In this document: piece after piece, positions 8,601-18,166 of the stretch
Numbering within the stretch: the first letter of the stretch is position 1
Layout of the letters: each line of letters starts with the position of its first letter
Source of the DNA: Oehlia diaphana
Taxonomy: Eukaryota > Glomeromycota > Glomeromycetes > Glomerales > Glomeraceae
Assembly (NCBI GenBank): GCA_003833135.1
Contig: QZLH01000203.1
Location: 5,798 to 27,107 of the forward strand
Length of the DNA stretch: 21,310 nucleotides
Direction of reading: 5' to 3'
The notes under the pieces: generated by a model
What the model saw: the letters and a program-made list of their open reading frames with translations, nothing else
The model's database searches: none
What the model was told of the DNA's origin: nothing
Program-made: the position numbers and the translations under genes

Positions 8601-10984
8601 ATAATTATTTAAACATATTAAGCTAACTATATATGTATTCCATGGTTTTTTCATGATGTAATATTCAGAGGATTTATAACCACATCAAATCATGGTAATA
8701 TTTGGCTTACTAATAAATATTTTAATAAATCTTAGCTTGGATTCTTAAAATATAATATATTAATGTAATTTGAAGTTTAATTAATTGTATAATAATTATT
8801 TTAAAATCTTTTCTTTTTCCCTCAAGAATCAGGCACATATAAATTGATTTGTAAATTGCTTTTAATAATAAGTATTATCACTTTAAAATTTTTTCTTTTA
8901 TTTTTTATGTTTTTTTAAAAAAACATGATTTTTCATTTTTACCTTAGGCTAGGCCCATTGCATCAGAAAGGAGCTTTAGAATACGCGAAACCCTGAAAAG
9001 ACATTGCGATATAGTTGACCACCTGTTCGTAGACAAATGGTGATCACAGCTCCGGACTATACAGATATGCTATATTTCAAAAAATGATAAATATTTATAA
9101 CAATGAGATACATGATCATTTGATGCTAATAAACTAATTAAGTTAAAACCATCGCGTAAAAAAATAAATTAACCGTGATACAGTACATGATTAATCATTT
9201 GTATAATGTAACTTCCCTCAAAAGTTAACGTTTGCTTGCATAAATCTCACATTGTTTTAGGTATTCTTATAAAATATGTTTATACAACTTATTTGCTAAT
9301 TATTCTTTCTTAGTGTATTGATCATAAGGTTGTGAATGGCTCAATGGCATGTGTAAATAAATAAAATTACATGACTCATGAAAAATTCAGCACTTTTAAT
9401 AACGGGTAAATAATTTTTTATTTAATTAGTTGATTTATTATAATAATTGTAATAATGTGATAATTATCAGAACATCGGGTATGATAAAAAAAAATAATAA
9501 ATAATAATACTGATGATATGAATGCTAAAAACAAGATTGTGTTATAAGCAAGTAGTTGAATATCATCATAGAGTACTACATTATATTATCCACTCATCAC
9601 GTTGTTATTGTGAAGGTTATATCTTTATGGTTGCAAAGTATTTTATCCTACACCATTCGATAAATTACAAAACCAGGTCGATGTGTATAAATTATTAACT
9701 TCATTAGAACCTTTGTCAGCACAAAGATGGTCATTAACAAATCTGGGTTTCTTTAAAATACACACACTAAAATTTTCGTCATTGTCATGATAACTAAAGG
9801 TAAAGTGACTTAGTGCGTGGGTATTCATTTGCATCATTATGAATGATATAGGTCGTAACTGTGATTTTGCCCGAAGAAAGTGTCACATTTTGGATCTGAG
9901 AACCTATATATTGATTTTTTTATTGAAGTTGTTGAACAATAATAAATTGAAAATTAACATACCACCAGTAACCAGATAATATCTTCGCCTACTGTTCTCG
10001 CTCAGTAGTTGAAAAGACAAGTTATATACGAATATAGAATATTTAATTTCCCAAATAGAGCTTATTAAATATATAAATGCAAATTATTAAAAGCAAAATA
10101 ATAGAAAGTGATTTCTTTATAATTTCTCGTTATTTTACCGTTAAAAATCAACAATAAATAACTTACTTCATCATTCCTTATAAAAAATTGTTTTCAATAT
10201 TAATTTCCAGATATTCTGGAAATATCCTGAAAATCATTGAAAACATTCCGATTACATTGTGAATTAGTCAAATTTTGAAATTCAGTATAAAAAATATTTT
10301 CTTTAAAAATTCAGAATAAATTTGTTTTATTCCAAAAATTAAAATTGACTTGAAAACAATATGATAACATAACCCGGAAAACAATGTGTTTATTTGCTTC
10401 TATTTCAAGAAATCCCATAAAAAGGTCAATGGTTTTGTGCATTACACAGCAATTTTTGAACTGAATCATGGTACACTTAACAATTTTCTCATAATAGCAA
10501 TAACCTCTTAAAATATTGCTGTCATGTTCAATAATTGAATGAATTACACAAATTAGGGTGAGTTTTGCAAAAAGAATAGATATTTACTAGTAACAGTTCA
10601 TTTCTTCATATGAACTTAAACCGTTTAGTAAATAATGTAGAAATAAGATATTCTTTAAATTTCATAATTTAGCATATATATAACCAACGAAAATAATTGG
10701 AATTTATTACAATAAATTATCAATCAATAGTCCAATTTGACAGTTTACAGCAAAAATTACGTTCTTGATCCTGTACGACTTACTTTCTTGACCCGTATGG
10801 CAAAAATGTTCTTTTCTTGACCCAAAACGCGATAATTGATGACGTGAAATATTTAATATTATCAAAATAACTTATTCTTTAATATTTTTTTTTTTTTTTT
10901 CTACAGTATTTGATATTCTTTCTATAATTGATGGTTTGTGTGACTAACGTTTAGATTAGCCTGTATAAATTAATTTTTAATTGC
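8601..10984. other. Long intergenic region without a supported gene
   Basis: AT-rich throughout. A slightly GC-richer patch lies at 8945-9060 and contains CACCTGTTCG/ACAAATGGTG, a weak inverted pair. An open frame at 9643-9837 on the - strand begins with ATG, but no family is recognised and a neighbouring frame is equally protein-like, so it is not called. Nothing else was recognised. Confidence 0.5.
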
Positions 10985-11360
10985 TGATCCGTATTCTTTA
11001 TAGTTAAGACCCGCTTAATCGGAATCCAATTCCAGTTAATGAATTTTTCGGAATTTTTTTTTTTTTACGGTTTTTACCAACCGATCTAATTTTTTCCCCT
11101 TTTTTACTGTAATTTTCATTTTTTTTTCTTGAACCGATCTGGGTCATTCTTTTTTTTCAAATATCCTCTTTCTCTTTCGAAACACCTTTTCTTTTCCTTT
11201 TTTTTTCTTTAATTTTTCGTTTTTTTTCCTCACTTTTTTTTTTTTGCTTTTTTTTCATTCTTTCACCTTTAGATTTGGTTTTTTTTCCAAAACCGAAAAA
11301 TTATTATTTTTTTTTTTTTTTTTTTAAACCGATTTTTTTTTTTTTCTTTTTTTTTTTCCC

Positions 11361-11424
<64 letters not shown>

Positions 11425-11830
11425 TCCAAACCTAAAAATTTTTTTTTTTTTTTTTTTTTTTTTAAACCGATTTCTTTCTTGATCCTTTTTCTTTTCCCCA
11501 AATTTTTTTTTCTTTTCATTCGAAATTTTTTTTTTATTTTTTTCTTTTCATTCGAAATTTTTTTTTTATTTTTTTCTTTATTTTTTCTTTTTTCAACCCG
11601 ATTTTCCTCTTTGTTCCTCCCCACAAAATTTTTTTTTCGTTTTTATTTTTTTCGATTTTTTTTTTTGTTATTTCCCGGTTTCCAATCCGAAAATTTTTTT
11701 CCCCTTATCCTTTTTCGGTTTGACTTTTTTCCTTTCAAACCGAATTTTTTTTCGCAAATACATTCTTTCACCATTTAGGTTTAGATCAGTGATCAGATCA
11801 ATGTTGCGGCGCCACGGCAATTTCCGATTC
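10985..11830 (+). repeat. Long T-rich tract with conserved 3' end, copy B
   Basis: About 700 bases of mostly T and some C on the + strand, broken by AAACCG/CGGTTT and AACCGATCT words. The box CATTCTTTCACC plus TTTAG occurs twice, at about 11257 and 11761. The second is followed by GTTTAGATCAGTGATCAG (11778-), which resembles the 3' segment of the 4.07-4.5 kb tract. Phe-rich and Lys-rich ORFs crossing this tract are composition artefacts. The extreme purine/pyrimidine strand bias is unusual. Poly-T lengths may contain sequencing error. Confidence 0.6.
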
Positions 11831-11854
11831 TTATTATTAATAATAATATTTTTT

Positions 11855-11945
11855 TTTATCCGGTATCACGTGATTTTTTATAATTAAAAATGGTTATAAT
11901 AAATCGTGTATCAGGCAATATTCAAATCACGGGATACCGGATAAA
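11855..11945. mobile_element. 91-bp fold-back element, 22-bp arms
   Basis: The arm at 11855-11876 (containing ATCCGGTATCACGTGATTT) is the reverse complement of 11924-11945 with one mismatch. The 47-bp loop is AT-rich. It is a minimal MITE-like or hairpin element and abuts the hairpin cluster that follows. Confidence 0.6.
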
Positions 11946-11949
11946 TCAC

Positions 11950-12112
11950 TTATTCGGCACTTCGAGCCGAATAACTAACGCTACCTAAAGGTAGCTTGTT
12001 ATATTGGGAATCAAATTGATCAGTTGATCTCGGGCTCCTGCGGAGCCCGGATCAACCAATCAAACTTGATTTACCCAATATAACAGTTATTCGGCACTTC
12101 GTGCCGAATAAC
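11950..12112. repeat. Nested cluster of four hairpins
   Basis: Hairpins in order are: TTATTCGGC/GCCGAATAA (11950-11974, 9-bp stem); GCTACC/GGTAGC with loop TAAA (11980-11995); a long imperfect stem at 11998-12084 starting GTTATATTGGG with the perfect tip CGGGCTCC-TGC-GGAGCCCG; and GTTATTCGGCAC/GTGCCGAATAAC with loop TTC (12086-12112, 12-bp perfect stem). The first and last hairpins share their sequence and flank the long stem, giving an overall mirrored layout. Several loops read TTC or TTCG. There is no gene nearby. Role unknown: possibly a mobile element or a processed structured RNA. Confidence 0.7.
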
Positions 12113-12295
12113 TATTAAGTATCAAGCTCAATATTAGACTAACATAATTACTTATTTATTTATTTTTTGTAACAATAGATCGTTATAATTGATTTTTCTG
12201 GGAATTTTTTTTTTTCATATTAATTAGTGAGATATTTTTTTTTTTCTATAACAATAGATTGTTATAGTGAATTTCTTTGAGATATGGTAAAAATA

Positions 12296-12623
12296 GCCCT
12301 GTTCATTTCCGTTCGGTTGCATTTTTCGGTCGGATTTTGTTATACAAAAATTATAAAATTATTTTATTTTCGATCGCAAATTGAACTGCTTTAGATTGAA
12401 ATTTAGTTCGAACTCCTTATATTGTTATATATTTTTTTCTTAAATGTCACGTAAACAGAAATTATCTGATTTTGGTTGGTTATTTTTTGGCGTTCGACCA
12501 AAAAATTCAAAAAAAATTTGAGCTCAAAGTTCAGAAAATGGTTGCGCTGTACAAACTGATCAGCCCAACCAAAATAAACTTAAATCTGACCGAAAAATGC
12601 GACCGACTGGAAATGAACAGGGC
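12296..12623. mobile_element. TA-flanked MITE, about 42-bp terminal inverted repeats
   Basis: The left end GCCCTGTTCATTTCC then CATTTTTCGGTCGGATTT pairs with the right end (GCCCTGTTCATTTCC then CATTTTTCGGTCAGATTT in reverse complement), about four differences in 42 positions. TA lies on both sides (12294-12295 and 12624-12625). A TA duplication fits Tc1/mariner-like non-autonomous elements, though TA could also belong to the termini. The open frame at 12472-12660 runs through the element and is considered spurious. Confidence 0.75.
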
Positions 12624-12928
12624 TAATATATATATATGTATTTTTTACAGAAGGATGTAATTTTTTTTTTAATGCTACAATGGAATTTTTTAAGATAAAA
12701 AAAAAATTTTTTTTTTTGTAACAGTAAACTACTTATATAAAATTGATACAGTAATAATATTTCATATATTGTATAACACTTGAACACAATTCATTGTTAT
12801 TTGTATAATCATATAAATTGTGTAATTTATTACATTTATTTCCTACTAATACCATCATAATAAGCATAAAAAATTAGACTTATTCACACTGCATGGCAAA
12901 TAATATTAAGTGTGTTATTACTATTACT
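12624..12928. other. AT-rich intergenic DNA without a gene
   Basis: Poly-T and poly-A runs only; no gene or repeat boundary was recognised. Confidence 0.5.
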
Positions 12929-13051
12929 TACTTGATGAGCAAGTATTATCCCCGGCGCAACGCGACGGTTACTCCTAGTAAAATATTAAAATAATTTATT
13001 TTAGGCTAGAGCAGTAGAACTAGATTCATGAAGCGAATCCCTTCGGGATTC
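12929..13051. repeat. Cluster of short hairpins
   Basis: TACTTG-ATGAG-CAAGTA (12929-12945), CCGGCG-CAA-CGC(GA)CGG (12952-12968) and GAATCCC-TTC-GGGATTC (13035-13051) lie within 125 bp. Stems are 6-7 bp with tiny loops and far richer in GC than the surroundings. The sequence after the last hairpin (CCTGGAGAGATTAGGAATTA) resembles the reverse complement of 13650-13670. Confidence 0.55.
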
Positions 13052-13643
13052 CTGGAGAGATTAGGAATTAAGTGTGTACGGAAAAATGCTCATTAATCAA
13101 TAACGAACTTTTTTGGAAATTATCGTTGAGTCATGTGAAATTCCGATATTAAATATCTTCCCTAGTAACACCAAATTTTTTATCACGGTAACGAAAAAAT
13201 TCCGATTTTATTCCGTTAAAAAATTACCAATTATAGTAAGAAACATTTGATAATTCTAGCCAGCTTTCATCTTAATGTCAACAATTTACTAGTTTTTACA
13301 AATACGATATAGTCAATAAAATATCCAAGGTCCTATCCTGGGTGGATTTTATAACTTACAGGATTGGGATTGGTATCCGTGTATCTTATACTAGAATAGT
13401 TCTTCTTTATTTCTTTGTATTTAAATACCTATCAATGTATATATCTCTGATCACTCCTCTTTATGAAATAAAATAATAAATTCCATAATACAGCAAAAAT
13501 TTCGATTTATTCATTTATTATAAAAATGGAATTTTCCCGGGACGGAACTTGGTTCACGAATAAATCACGTGTTATTGTGCCATATTGGCCGACTACAAAA
13601 ATAGATAATTATTATTTTTTTTTTTTTTTGCTCTTTATCCTCC

Positions 13644-13687
13644 TAGGAACGTAGTTCCTAATTCCTCCAGTCCTAGATGAAATCTAG
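13644..13687. repeat. Two adjacent perfect hairpins
   Basis: TAGGAAC-GTA-GTTCCTA (13644-13660) and CTAGAT-GAA-ATCTAG (13673-13687). In reverse complement the stretch reads CTAGATTTCAT then GGAGGAATTAGGAA, close to CTAGATTCAT and GGAGAGATTAGGAA at about 13020-13070. The two hairpin clusters may therefore be the inverted ends of one 600-bp element. Confidence 0.5.
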
Positions 13688-13699
13688 TGGGTCACGTTC

Positions 13700-14444
13700 T
13701 TGCTGTTTCAAGGACTGTCCATAGAAAATTTAACGTGTACAAATAATGATTCATATCCCAGAAATAATTTCAAAGTATATGGTTCAGATGGAACGCAATG
13801 GTAGTAAATTGTAACACACTAATTATTTATTGGGTTCCTCGTTGAGAAACATTACTCTATTATAGATGATGGTCTACTGCACGAAATCAATGAGTTAAAA
13901 CTGTGGGAAAAAATTTAAACATAAATCGAGCCATGAGAAACAAACAACTTGATATTATGTATAATGCAACGTTACTTGCGAACAAGACACATTAGGTGTG
14001 AAGCACCCACCGGCTCGAAGAGCCTGTTAACTTTCTACAAAAAATACAACGCAAGACTTCCTGCATTAATATCATTTGTATCATTGATTACAAAGTGAAT
14101 AAATTCGTGCTCCGGGAAGGATTAACATCCTTGAGATTTTTAGGGATATTGAAAGATTCTTAAGGCTAGTTAAAGGCATGATATGATACAAGACATATAC
14201 GGAAATGTGGCGAGCTCGATGTCACTTGCTTTTATAGTATCCCTTGCAAATGTTGAGGTGATTTTTTGGAATATAATTTTAACACCTCATCGAGTGGGAT
14301 TCCAGGTTCTTTGATTTAATCACAAAGCAAATAATATTTTATACTGTCTTGTTTAACAATCCATCATCCACCATGCAAATGCTTCTTTCCGCAGATTCCA
14401 ACTAAAGATTTCATAGTAATATTTGAGATCTAACATGTTAGTTC
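13700..14444. other. Intergenic DNA with decayed coding-like stretches
   Basis: On the - strand, short protein-like stretches such as GIPLDEVLKLYSKKSPQHL (about 14260-14320) appear in different frames separated by stops. This would fit remains of a gene continuing from the fragment at 14445-14651, but no intact reading frame exists. Confidence 0.3.
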
Positions 14445-14651
14445 AAAATAACGTGGCCCAAGCACTTTCTTGAATTGATAACTATAAATTAATGGCCTTT
14501 TGATAGAGAGGAACTTTGAATGATTTTGAAGTTCAAGGTGTAGGGGATGTGATGAAGGTGGTACTTCCACCTTAGCTGGCGTGGTTTGAGAAGCAGATGA
14601 TGTCTTAAGACAAAATTTTTGAGATTCTGCATTGAATAAAAATACTTAACC
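14445..14651 (-). pseudogene. Open exon-like fragment without a start codon
   Basis: About 67 sense codons are open on the - strand between two stops, with no ATG early in the frame. The translation is compositionally protein-like: a Ser/Thr/Pro-rich start (SSASQTTPAKVEVPP) followed by a basic, aromatic part (SIKRPLIYSYQFKKVLGPRY). An AG precedes it, so it could be an internal exon. Further protein-like pieces continue leftwards in shifted frames, which favours a decayed gene. Just upstream on the - strand is a 10-bp tandem repeat (AAAACCTACC on the + strand, about 14653-14678). No family was recognised. Confidence 0.3.
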
Positions 14652-14904
14652 AAAACCTACCAAAACCTACCAAAACCCGCATCATTCTCTGAATAAAGCA
14701 AAAAATTCATACAAATTATAGCTACATTATGAGCAATTTACAAGTGTTTTTTACATGCAAAGCAATTTATAAATGTTTTTTACATCTAGCTCTAGATAGG
14801 CATTATTAAAAAATAGCATATGTTGTTAAAGGTAAATAGCCAAACCCTTGACCGTGTGTTGTTACAATAAATTATCGAATCTGAGAAATCTTCAAGCCAA
14901 CATT

Positions 14905-15705
14905 AGGCCAGCCAATAGAATTTCTGTTTAACAAAAATTTTATTGAAAAAAGGGGAGGTCAATAATAATTTACAAAATTTTTTAAATTATTTTTTACTAT
15001 TTAATTTTGAAAATTTGAGGGAGGTAAGGAAAAGGTAAAAAAAAAGAATCTAAAAATTAGATTTCCATGGGAAGAATATTGTTATGGTAGTTCTTGAATG
15101 CTTATAAAAATAAGCTTATAGGTATATGGTAAGCAGAAGGAATTATAATTGACGGTAAACGCGTAGTAATAAAATACTAATAAATATATCACTGTCGATC
15201 AATTTGCGAAGGTAACACAACAAAAATATAACAAAATTTTAATCAATATGCGAATACGGTAATGCATACACTAGCATACACTCAGACGCAATTATTGATT
15301 ACAAAATATAACAAACCAAAAACTCTGTTTTAATAAAAAATGCTTTAAAAAATTCAATACAAATTATCTGTTTTTACATTGATTTGGAACACATATATTT
15401 ATAACAATAAAATCTATGATAATCATATTTTACATATTGTATAAATGCTATATTTTTAATAAGTGTTATATATTAAATATGTTAAATATGTGCTATATGT
15501 TAAATATGTTAAACATATCGAACATTGCAACATGATCGTCGGTCACATGATTATTCGATCATAAAAATTTTTTTTTTTTAATCTGAGACCAAATTTTTGG
15601 GGGGAGAAAGAGTTGATTTAAAAACATTGATAAATTTTTGCTTTTTTTTGGTGCCTAAAATTTTTTGGGGAGTTTGTTAAACAGAAAATCAAATTGGCCC
15701 AGCCT
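14905..15705. mobile_element. Possible decayed element with inverted ends
   Basis: AGGCCAGCCAAT followed by TTTCTGTTTAACAAA (14905-14935) pairs with the reverse complement of 15673-15705, which reads GGCTGGGCCAAT followed by TTTCTGTTTAACAAA. The 730 bases between are AT-rich, with a GGGGAGG-like purine patch near each end and no open frame. A short TTAAATATG tandem repeat lies inside at 15472-15515. Degenerate termini and no clear target duplication make this tentative. Confidence 0.3.
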
Positions 15706-16242
15706 TGACGAAATTGACAGTGATTACGGGCGATTGGACAAAAATGCCCAAAGTCACCGCAAGCACTAATCCTAACATTACTGGATACCGATAATAAAGT
15801 ATGGATTTATTATAAATTGTCCCATCAATTTCTAACTTAATCCCATAATAATAAATTTAGCTCCATAATAAACAGAATTTATGATTAAGGAAAAAATTTT
15901 TATTGACTCATCACTCTTAAAATATAAACCATTTGAAAAAGCGATAGTAACAGTAAATCACAACAGAAATCAGGAAATAGAAACTGATGAAAAAACTTGT
16001 GAAGTTTACTTATATCTTAATAAAACAAATAAGTATTCTAAAAATGTACCGCCTTTCATCTAAAATTGATTCCAATATATCGATTTTGATGGCGAAGCAT
16101 CGTATCTGCATCTTTGTCTTGGTATTAGACTATTTAGAATTTTCTTAAGATCTGAAGATAGCGTTAAAATGACAATAATGGTGGTTAGTCAGTAAAATAA
16201 GCTTGAAAACTGCTATGTACTGTACACTAAACTCTTACTTAC
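15706..16242. other. Intergenic DNA with a weak ORF
   Basis: A 60-codon open frame starts with ATG at 15881 on the + strand (MIKEKIFIDSSLL...). It has no recognisable domain and may be chance in AT-rich DNA. If the broken exon at 16243-16360 was once spliced, its later exons would lie here on the - strand; none can be read. Confidence 0.35.
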
Positions 16243-16360
16243 CAGGAGCATTAGGGTTAACGACGTTAACATTAGGAGGAGCATTAAGAGCGGACGTTAA
16301 CGACATCCAGCATTAAGGAACGTTAACGACATTAGCATTAGGATCATTGAGATTCGCCAT
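16243..16360 (-). pseudogene. Broken Asn-rich first exon with splice donor
   Basis: On the - strand an ATG at 16360 opens MANLNDPNANVVNVP and is then cut by TAA. After a shift of frame the repeat resumes as NAPPNVNVVNPNAP and meets a consensus donor GTAAGT at 16242-16237. The DNA is an imperfect tandem repeat with GTTAACGAC three times (16256, 16295, 16322) alternating with GCATTA. An Asn/Val/Pro-rich start followed by a good donor suggests a former first exon that lost its frame. A simple non-coding minisatellite is the alternative. Confidence 0.35.
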
Positions 16361-17015
16361 ATTTCAGATTTTGAGAAATGAATATTTATTCTCTAGATAT
16401 TAGTTATTATTATTACTCAATAAGCATACTGTACATATATTTAATAAAGAAACTATTCTAAGAACATTGTGTTCTCGTTATGATCGCGGAAAAGTTGTTC
16501 GATTTAATGTCATCAACTACTTTTTCATTCCTGAAAAATTTTTTACTATCATTATTGATAAATAAATCATTTGTAACATCACATAAACCTTATAAAAAAA
16601 AAAATAATAAATTAGCAATACCTATTTATAATTATAAAGCCAAAAAAATCCATTATGTTCATTTTTACTGGCTTACCTCCCAAAGAACATACCATGTTAT
16701 GGTAATGTCACCACGTAAGTTAAATACCCCAGAGAGCATGGAATTTTCTTTGTGAATATAAACTCAACTCGGTTTTCTTTTTCAGTTCTAAAATAAAGCG
16801 TTATCCTAGTTGTGTTACGTCAAAGAGGGAACCATCATCAAAGTAGCAAATTGACTTCCTTTATTAAGTGAAAGTTGTTCAACTGCTAGAGTTTTTAATT
16901 TTATAAAATATAATTAATACTCCTTTGGAGAAACCTTTTCGATCAAGTTAACAGTTACCGCTTCGACCAGCAGCCAAAATTGAGCGTCCAAAATTTGTAG
17001 TGAAAGAGATAGTAA
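16361..17015. other. Intergenic DNA with a weak ORF
   Basis: A 91-codon open frame (16480-16755, + strand) begins with ATG, is Lys/Asn-rich and matches no family I recognise. The remaining sequence shows nothing specific. Confidence 0.35.
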
Positions 17016-17372
17016 ATGTGTTCATGTTGCTATATTTGTATGGTCCTGAGTGGTCTTATGACGCCAGGATATAACTTTTCGAGGTTGCCTATGTGTGATG
17101 ATAGAAGTAAAGAGGAAACACGTTATACAAGAGATTGGACCGGGGAAATACCCTTACCGAGTTTTATCGAAACCAGAATGGTAGTTCAACAGAACTTCAA
17201 TTACATGGGGGAAATAACCTCAAATATAGTGTCCTCTCTACGTAACAATTGGTTTCTAAAACGGGAACATAAGAAGCTTTGGATCTACAGTACCCTTCCA
17301 TTTCCGGTTCTCAAGATATATGCGTATCTCGCTCGTAGAATTCTTTTTTTTTTTAATTTGGCAGTTTTTTGA
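17016..17372 (+). CDS. Unrecognised 118-codon ORF
   Basis: The ORF starts with ATG and ends with TGA. Composition is less AT-biased than its surroundings and includes protein-like stretches (RDWTGEIPLPSFIETRM and NNWFLKREHKKLWIYS). The last residues come from a poly-T run (ARRILFFFNLAVF), so the natural end may be upstream or the reading frame may be truncated. No domain, signal peptide or convincing membrane segment was identified. It may be a gene relic or part of a transposon and lies just upstream of a cluster of mobile elements. Confidence 0.22.
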   Translation: MCSCCYICMVLSGLMTPGYNFSRLPMCDDRSKEETRYTRDWTGEIPLPSFIETRMVVQQNFNYMGEITSNIVSSLRNNWFLKREHKKLWIYSTLPFPVLKIYAYLARRILFFFNLAVF

Positions 17373-17574
17373 ATTCACCTTATATATTTTCTTTTTTCAC
17401 CTGGCCAATGTTTGGATTTTGTGTTGGATCGGGTCAAACCCCGGTTATTGACCCAACTCGTATTTAGGGTCGCATGATTTGATGACCCGTAACCTGTATG
17501 AACTCAACCCGACCCATCGAGTCGGGTTATACCTTTACTTTGACCCGGCAACCCGAATCTTTTTATTATATTTA

Positions 17575-17806
17575 CAGCTGATTTCATAATGTACGGGACC
17601 TAATAGTTTACCGAGAGACAACTCGGTACATTCGGTAAAACTCGGTAAAGTTCAGAATAAGGTAAAACCATATCATTAGATTCGGAGCACTGGTCCGAGC
17701 ACGGTGGTATAGTTTTTATTTTATTCTGAGTTATACAAAATCTTACCGAGTTTCTCTCGGCATGGAGTAAAAATGATGGGTGTCCCGTACATTATGAAAT
17801 CAGCTG
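17575..17806. mobile_element. TA-flanked fold-back MITE, tandem copy 1
   Basis: The termini are perfect 25-bp inverted repeats starting CAGCTGATTTCATAATGTAC, flanked by TA on each side (17573-17574 and 17807-17808). Inner arms are also complementary: CCGAGAGACAACTCGGTA matches CCGAGAGAAACTCGGTA in reverse complement. Most of the 232 bp would thus fold into one hairpin, with TCGGA/TCCGA near the tip. There is no coding capacity. The termini and TA suggest a Tc1/mariner-type transposase acting in trans; that is inference. Confidence 0.8.
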
Positions 17807-17836
17807 TAACTAAAAATTTAAATTATTTTATATTTA

Positions 17837-18025
17837 CAGCTGATTTCAAAAAGGTCGGGACACTTATCAAATTTTAAAGAACTCGGAATATTCGGTAAAG
17901 CTTGATATAAAATAAAAATTATATGCTAATTTTGGAGTACTATTCCGAGAATGGTGGTATAATTTTATCTTATTTTGAGCTTTACCGAAATTTGCTAAGT
18001 GTCCCGCACATTATGAAATCAGCTG
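17837..18025. mobile_element. TA-flanked fold-back MITE, tandem copy 2 (diverged)
   Basis: Same termini as copy 1 (CAGCTGATTTCA at both ends, TA outside), but 189 bp long and with several differences between its arms. The central block (GGAGTACTATTCCGA then GGTGGTATA) matches copy 1 (GGAGCACTGGTCCGA then GGTGGTATA), so both belong to one family. Copies are separated by a 28-bp spacer. Greater arm divergence suggests it is older than copy 1. Confidence 0.75.
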
Positions 18026-18166
18026 TAAAAATACAACTTGACGGGTTGAACTGAGTCAGACTATAGTTGGGTCAAGTCGAATCCGGGTCATTACTTTTAC
18101 GCTCAGGTCGAGTTCAAATACACCTCAAACCCGACTCGACTCGACCCCTTCGGAACACTAACTCAC

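Larger units (their letters stand above)
17426..18166. mobile_element. GGGTC-rich fold-back repeat, split by insertions
   Basis: Both sides of the two inner elements carry degenerate GGGTC/GACCC repeats: on the left, GATCGGGTCAAACCCCGG and TTGACCCAACT; on the right in reverse complement, GGGGTCGAGTCGAGTCGGG and TTGACCCAACT. Outside, TTTGGATTTTGTGTT (17411-17425) and TTTGGAATTTGTCTT (18167-18181) resemble a mutated direct repeat. The best reading is an older fold-back element into whose centre two other elements inserted. Boundaries are approximate. Confidence 0.4.

Noticed and set aside
8945..9060. GC-richer patch considered as a tRNA-derived SINE or small RNA
   Set aside because: No promoter boxes, no cloverleaf and only a weak inverted pair could be seen.
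9643..9837. 64-codon - strand ORF
   Set aside because: No family recognised, and a neighbouring frame is equally open in part; not enough to call a gene.
11275..11778. 167-codon Phe-rich ORF and its 106-codon Lys-rich reverse partner (11304-11624)
   Set aside because: Pure consequence of poly-T/poly-A runs; the sequence is low complexity throughout.
12400..12425. GTTCGAACTCC, resembling a tRNA B box
   Set aside because: No A box, acceptor stem or anticodon arm around it; it lies inside the MITE.
12472..12660. 62-codon ORF
   Set aside because: Crosses the interior and right end of the TA-flanked MITE; no protein-like composition.
16250..16260. TTAGGG, resembling a telomere repeat
   Set aside because: Single copy within a different minisatellite; no tandem telomeric run.
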